NCBI GenBank assembly: GCA_052144935.1
Contig: JBKQPR010000008.1
Span: 1 to 43,330, forward strand
From: JOPF133 sp052144935
GTDB lineage: Bacteria > Acidobacteriota > Terriglobia > Bryobacterales > Bryobacteraceae
Direction of reading: 5' to 3'
Length of the DNA stretch: 43,330 bases
Position 1 is the stretch's first letter. Each line of letters begins with the position of its first letter. Shown here one piece after another: positions 40,706-43,330 of the stretch. The translations under genes were made by a program, and so were the position numbers. The notes below the pieces were generated by a model. It was not told where the DNA came from. It saw only the letters and a program-made list of their open reading frames with translations, and searched no databases.

Positions 40706-43126
40706 TCACCGCCGCAGCACCGCCCGGTGCGGATCGAGGGTCACCTTCAGCGGCACTTGCGTGAGCGGCACGGTGAAGGCGACCGGCGCGGCGGCGGAAC
40801 GAACCCAGCGGGTAATCGTGCTGCCGCGCGCCAGTTGAATCTCCACCGGGGCCAGGGCCGTGAAATCTTCGTCCACGCCGCTTTGGGTCAGGGTGCCGGC
40901 CAGCTTCAGGGCGGGCGCCTTCCCGGTCACCGTGTAGCTCAATTTCAACGTAGGGATGCCGGTGCCGTAAACCCATTGCTCGAAGAAAGCTTCCAGGCGC
41001 GGATCGTCCGATTTCGGAGGCAGAAATCCGGCGGCCAACTCGCGGAACTGTTCGGTAGAGATGGTCTGGCGGTCGTAACGTTTGGGAATCGCGGACAACA
41101 TGGACAAGAAACGCTCGTCGCCCATGTGGCGGCGCAGCATCTGCATAATCCAGGTTCCTTTGCCGTAAGTAATTTCCCGCCACGCCCGCGGCTCGATGGA
41201 ATTCTCCAGGCGGGTCCCCAATACGATCGGACCGGCCGACTCCACCGTCTTGCCGGACGCGCCGGTGGCCAGTAACTGGGAGCGGTAGGAGTCCAGCATC
41301 AGGTCGGCGGTATGCTCTCCCTTAGTCTTTTCGAGGAACAGGAGCGCGGAGTAATTGGCCAGCGCTTCCATCAGCCAGTAATCCCGGTAAGTGGCCGCCG
41401 AAACGCGATTCCCCCACCATTGGTGGGCCACTTCGTGAGCCTGCAGCAGATCGGCGAAAAAGATTTCCTGGGTTTCATTGACGTTAGTGGCGCGGGTGAG
41501 ATTCTTCAGGTAAGAGAGCGTCGAAAGGTAGAGCAGGCCGGGAAAGCCCTGGCCAAAGGTTCCGGGAATCGGCGAAACGGTGATGTGCGGGAGCGCCGGC
41601 GGCCCGAATCGGGCGGCCATGAACTCCAGCGCCGCAGCTACGTCCAAGGCCAGACTCTCGAGGCGCGCCAAGGGATCGGGGGGGGCCGTAGAGGTGTCGG
41701 GAACGGTAGTGGAGCGGCGGCGCGAAACGGTCAGCGGCGCCGGCGGGGCCAGCAACGTGGGCCGCGGCAGCAAGGCCTGTTCCAGGGTGCGGTTGGCGCA
41801 TACATCCACCACGTAGCCGCCGCGCTCCACGCGGGCGTGCTTGTAGTTGCCGAGATTGAAGCCGGCCACGCGGATGGGCGCCGAGGTGCGGCGGCGGATC
41901 ACCCGCAAATCGCCCTCGAGGCGGTCTTCCACCACGTCGCCGGCGCTGACCAGGTCCAGGTCGCGGGGGCCGCGGAAGAGCAGATCGAAGGTGGCATATT
42001 GAAAGCCGTGGGTGGGATACCAGTTTCCGCGCGCGGCTACGTAGAAGACGCGGTCTCCGGCGTCCTCGATCACCTTGCCGGAATGGTGGAACTCGAATTC
42101 GTACTCGCGCCCGGAGCGCAGCGGTTCCGCGGGCAGCACCAGAAAGAGATGATTGCCGCCGCGGGTCAGGTTGGCGCGCAGAGACTCGCCTTCGAAGACC
42201 TCGGCGGGGCGCCCGTCGACGGTGGCCGCGGAGATTTGCATCTGGCCCGCGATCTCGAATGGGGCAACCGTGATCCCGTCCACCATCGGCTTCACCTTCA
42301 CGCGCGTGATGCAACTCAGGGTGAGGTCGGGCGCCAGCGTGCTTTCGATCCGAAAATCGCTCAACGTCAGACGCCGGGCGGAAGGGGCGCGCTCGCCGCG
42401 CAGCGATCTGGCCACGAAGCTGGCCCAGGTATCGAAGTACAGCCGGTTATCGCGCGTGGTCACCTGTCCGGCGGCAATCTGCTCGGAGGACTGGGGATCG
42501 TACACCAGGTCGAAATTGCCGGCTTTGGGGCTATTGAACACGCCCACCAACAGGCCCGGGTCGAAACCGGGGCTCCCGAGCAGGTCGAGCGTGAGGCGCG
42601 TCTGGTAGCTGGCGCCGACGTTGCGCAGCACGGAATTCCATTGCTCCGCCATGCCGGGGCCCAGTTCGGGGGTGTTGCGGTTGGCCGGGCCGGCGGCGGG
42701 CATTTGGGCCTTCAAAACGGCATAGTCGTCGCCGGTGAAAAGCAGCAGGACGGAGCGGAAATGCTCGTCCAGGTTGGGGCTATCGAGGTAGGCCGCCAGC
42801 GAGCTACGTTCGGCGCGATCGGGCGGCAGCAGGATTACCTCGCCATCGCCGCCCTCGACGTCGGCGGTGAAGATCGCGGCGTAGCGCCGCCCGGCCACCG
42901 GCTTGCTGAAGATGAGGTGGCCATCGGTCAGGTAGATGCGGATGTCTTCCTTCACCAGCCGGAGATCGCGGACGCGATAGCACTCCTGGGGGTCGAACGT
43001 GTTCTCGCGGATGTCACGGGCCAGATCCGCCGCTTGGCCGGCGGCCAGCGCCGGGGCGGAGCAAGCCAGCGCCATAAACAGTGGCAACCAACGGGGCGCG
43101 CGCGCTGGCAGATGGCGGTCCGGCAT
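40706..43126 (-). CDS. Secreted M1 family metallopeptidase
   Basis: An 806-residue exported zinc aminopeptidase-like protein. The signal peptide covers about residues 12-29 (RWLPLFMALACSAPALA). A ~330-residue N-terminal beta region follows, then the peptidase domain with HEVAHQWWGN and LMEALANYSALL 18 residues further on, the HExxH-(18)-E zinc site of M1 enzymes. Both zinc ligands and the catalytic Glu are present, but the exopeptidase motif GAMEN, usual in M1 aminopeptidases, is not seen (LLYLSTLSYL stands in that region). The C terminus has a beta and helix domain (EAFFEQWVYGTGIPTLKLSY). It is a single gene; the upstream 200 bases hold its promoter. Confidence 0.9.
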   Translation of the reverse strand: MPDRHLPARAPRWLPLFMALACSAPALAAGQAADLARDIRENTFDPQECYRVRDLRLVKEDIRIYLTDGHLIFSKPVAGRRYAAIFTADVEGGDGEVILLPPDRAERSSLAAYLDSPNLDEHFRSVLLLFTGDDYAVLKAQMPAAGPANRNTPELGPGMAEQWNSVLRNVGASYQTRLTLDLLGSPGFDPGLLVGVFNSPKAGNFDLVYDPQSSEQIAAGQVTTRDNRLYFDTWASFVARSLRGERAPSARRLTLSDFRIESTLAPDLTLSCITRVKVKPMVDGITVAPFEIAGQMQISAATVDGRPAEVFEGESLRANLTRGGNHLFLVLPAEPLRSGREYEFEFHHSGKVIEDAGDRVFYVAARGNWYPTHGFQYATFDLLFRGPRDLDLVSAGDVVEDRLEGDLRVIRRRTSAPIRVAGFNLGNYKHARVERGGYVVDVCANRTLEQALLPRPTLLAPPAPLTVSRRRSTTVPDTSTAPPDPLARLESLALDVAAALEFMAARFGPPALPHITVSPIPGTFGQGFPGLLYLSTLSYLKNLTRATNVNETQEIFFADLLQAHEVAHQWWGNRVSAATYRDYWLMEALANYSALLFLEKTKGEHTADLMLDSYRSQLLATGASGKTVESAGPIVLGTRLENSIEPRAWREITYGKGTWIMQMLRRHMGDERFLSMLSAIPKRYDRQTISTEQFRELAAGFLPPKSDDPRLEAFFEQWVYGTGIPTLKLSYTVTGKAPALKLAGTLTQSGVDEDFTALAPVEIQLARGSTITRWVRSAAAPVAFTVPLTQVPLKVTLDPHRAVLRR

Positions 43127-43330
43127 GGTGCGATCCTGGGCGGTTCTACCTGTCCATGGTAGAACAACCGGGGAGGGCCGGGGGGGCAGAGCTTCTCACC
43201 GCAGAGCATCTTGACTGGGGCGGGCCCCAGTCTGGTGGGGAAGGAAACAGTGCCTTCGACCGTGCCATTTTCGGGACCAAGAACACGTACGTATAACCCC
43301 TTTGTTTCCAACAGTCGATATTCTTGTTTC
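43127..43330. other. Upstream region of the M1 gene, no gene seen
   Basis: About 200 bases to the window edge contain no supported gene. CTCACCGCAGAG at about 43195-43206 resembles the outer arm of the palindromic repeat at 28906, perhaps a decayed copy. Confidence 0.35.

Noticed and set aside
41312..43162. 616-codon plus-strand frame opposite the M1 peptidase
   Set aside because: The M1 frame has a signal peptide and zinc motifs; the antisense frame has none.

Overview
The window is GC-rich DNA with long spurious antisense reading frames, most likely from an Acidobacterium of the Solibacter/Bryobacter group. I infer this from a Solibacter-type TIGR03437 module in a secreted beta-helix protein, an acidobacterial-type VWFA protein (TIGR03436 style), secreted S9, M23 and M1 peptidases of soil-acidobacterial type, and several families of dispersed palindromic repeats. 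No rRNA, tRNA or CRISPR array was seen.

Layout. (1) 1-126 is the 3' end of a group II intron (domains V and VI fold well), inserted in a secreted TIGR03437/beta-helix gene that continues to 2903. (2) 3216-10081 holds envelope and secreted functions: an S9 peptidase overlapping an M23 peptidase, two small secreted proteins, a FecR-domain protein and a VWA protein. (3) 10223-15024 is the glyoxylate bypass: aceA and aceB are divergent, and a TPR protein with a C-terminal helix-turn-helix follows aceB. (4) 15025-17721 is a decayed patch: a ceramidase-like pseudogene, a radical SAM gene, a TonB-like remnant and a small orphan gene. (5) 17722-32617 is a ten-gene plus-strand operon with ATGA overlaps at many junctions. 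It encodes a PLP enzyme, an 8-oxoguanine deaminase-like amidohydrolase, a three-subunit xanthine-dehydrogenase-type molybdenum hydroxylase, YgeY, a shortened YgfK, YgeW carbamoyltransferase, carbamate kinase, SsnA and a second PLP enzyme. (6) 32986-40475 is a minus-strand defence-type operon: a truncated type III-like Res, a Mod-like DNA methyltransferase, an OLD/GajA-like ATPase-TOPRIM protein and a RelE-UvrD fusion helicase. (7) 40706-43126 is a secreted M1-type peptidase.

How the genes work together. Region 5 matches the yge/ygf purine region of E. coli and the urate-utilisation clusters of gut anaerobes. The likely flow is 8-oxoguanine or xanthine to urate, reductive opening of the ring (YgfK), hydrolysis (SsnA, YgeY), carbamoyl transfer (YgeW), ATP formation by carbamate kinase, and release of amino groups by the PLP enzymes. 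No uricase, dihydropyrimidinase (HyuA), transporter or regulator is present in the window. YgfK lacks its usual flavin/NAD(P) module and carries a nonapeptide-repeat tail instead. Region 6 joins a Gabija-like pair to a modification enzyme whose restriction partner appears broken. These pathway assignments are inferences from family membership and gene order.
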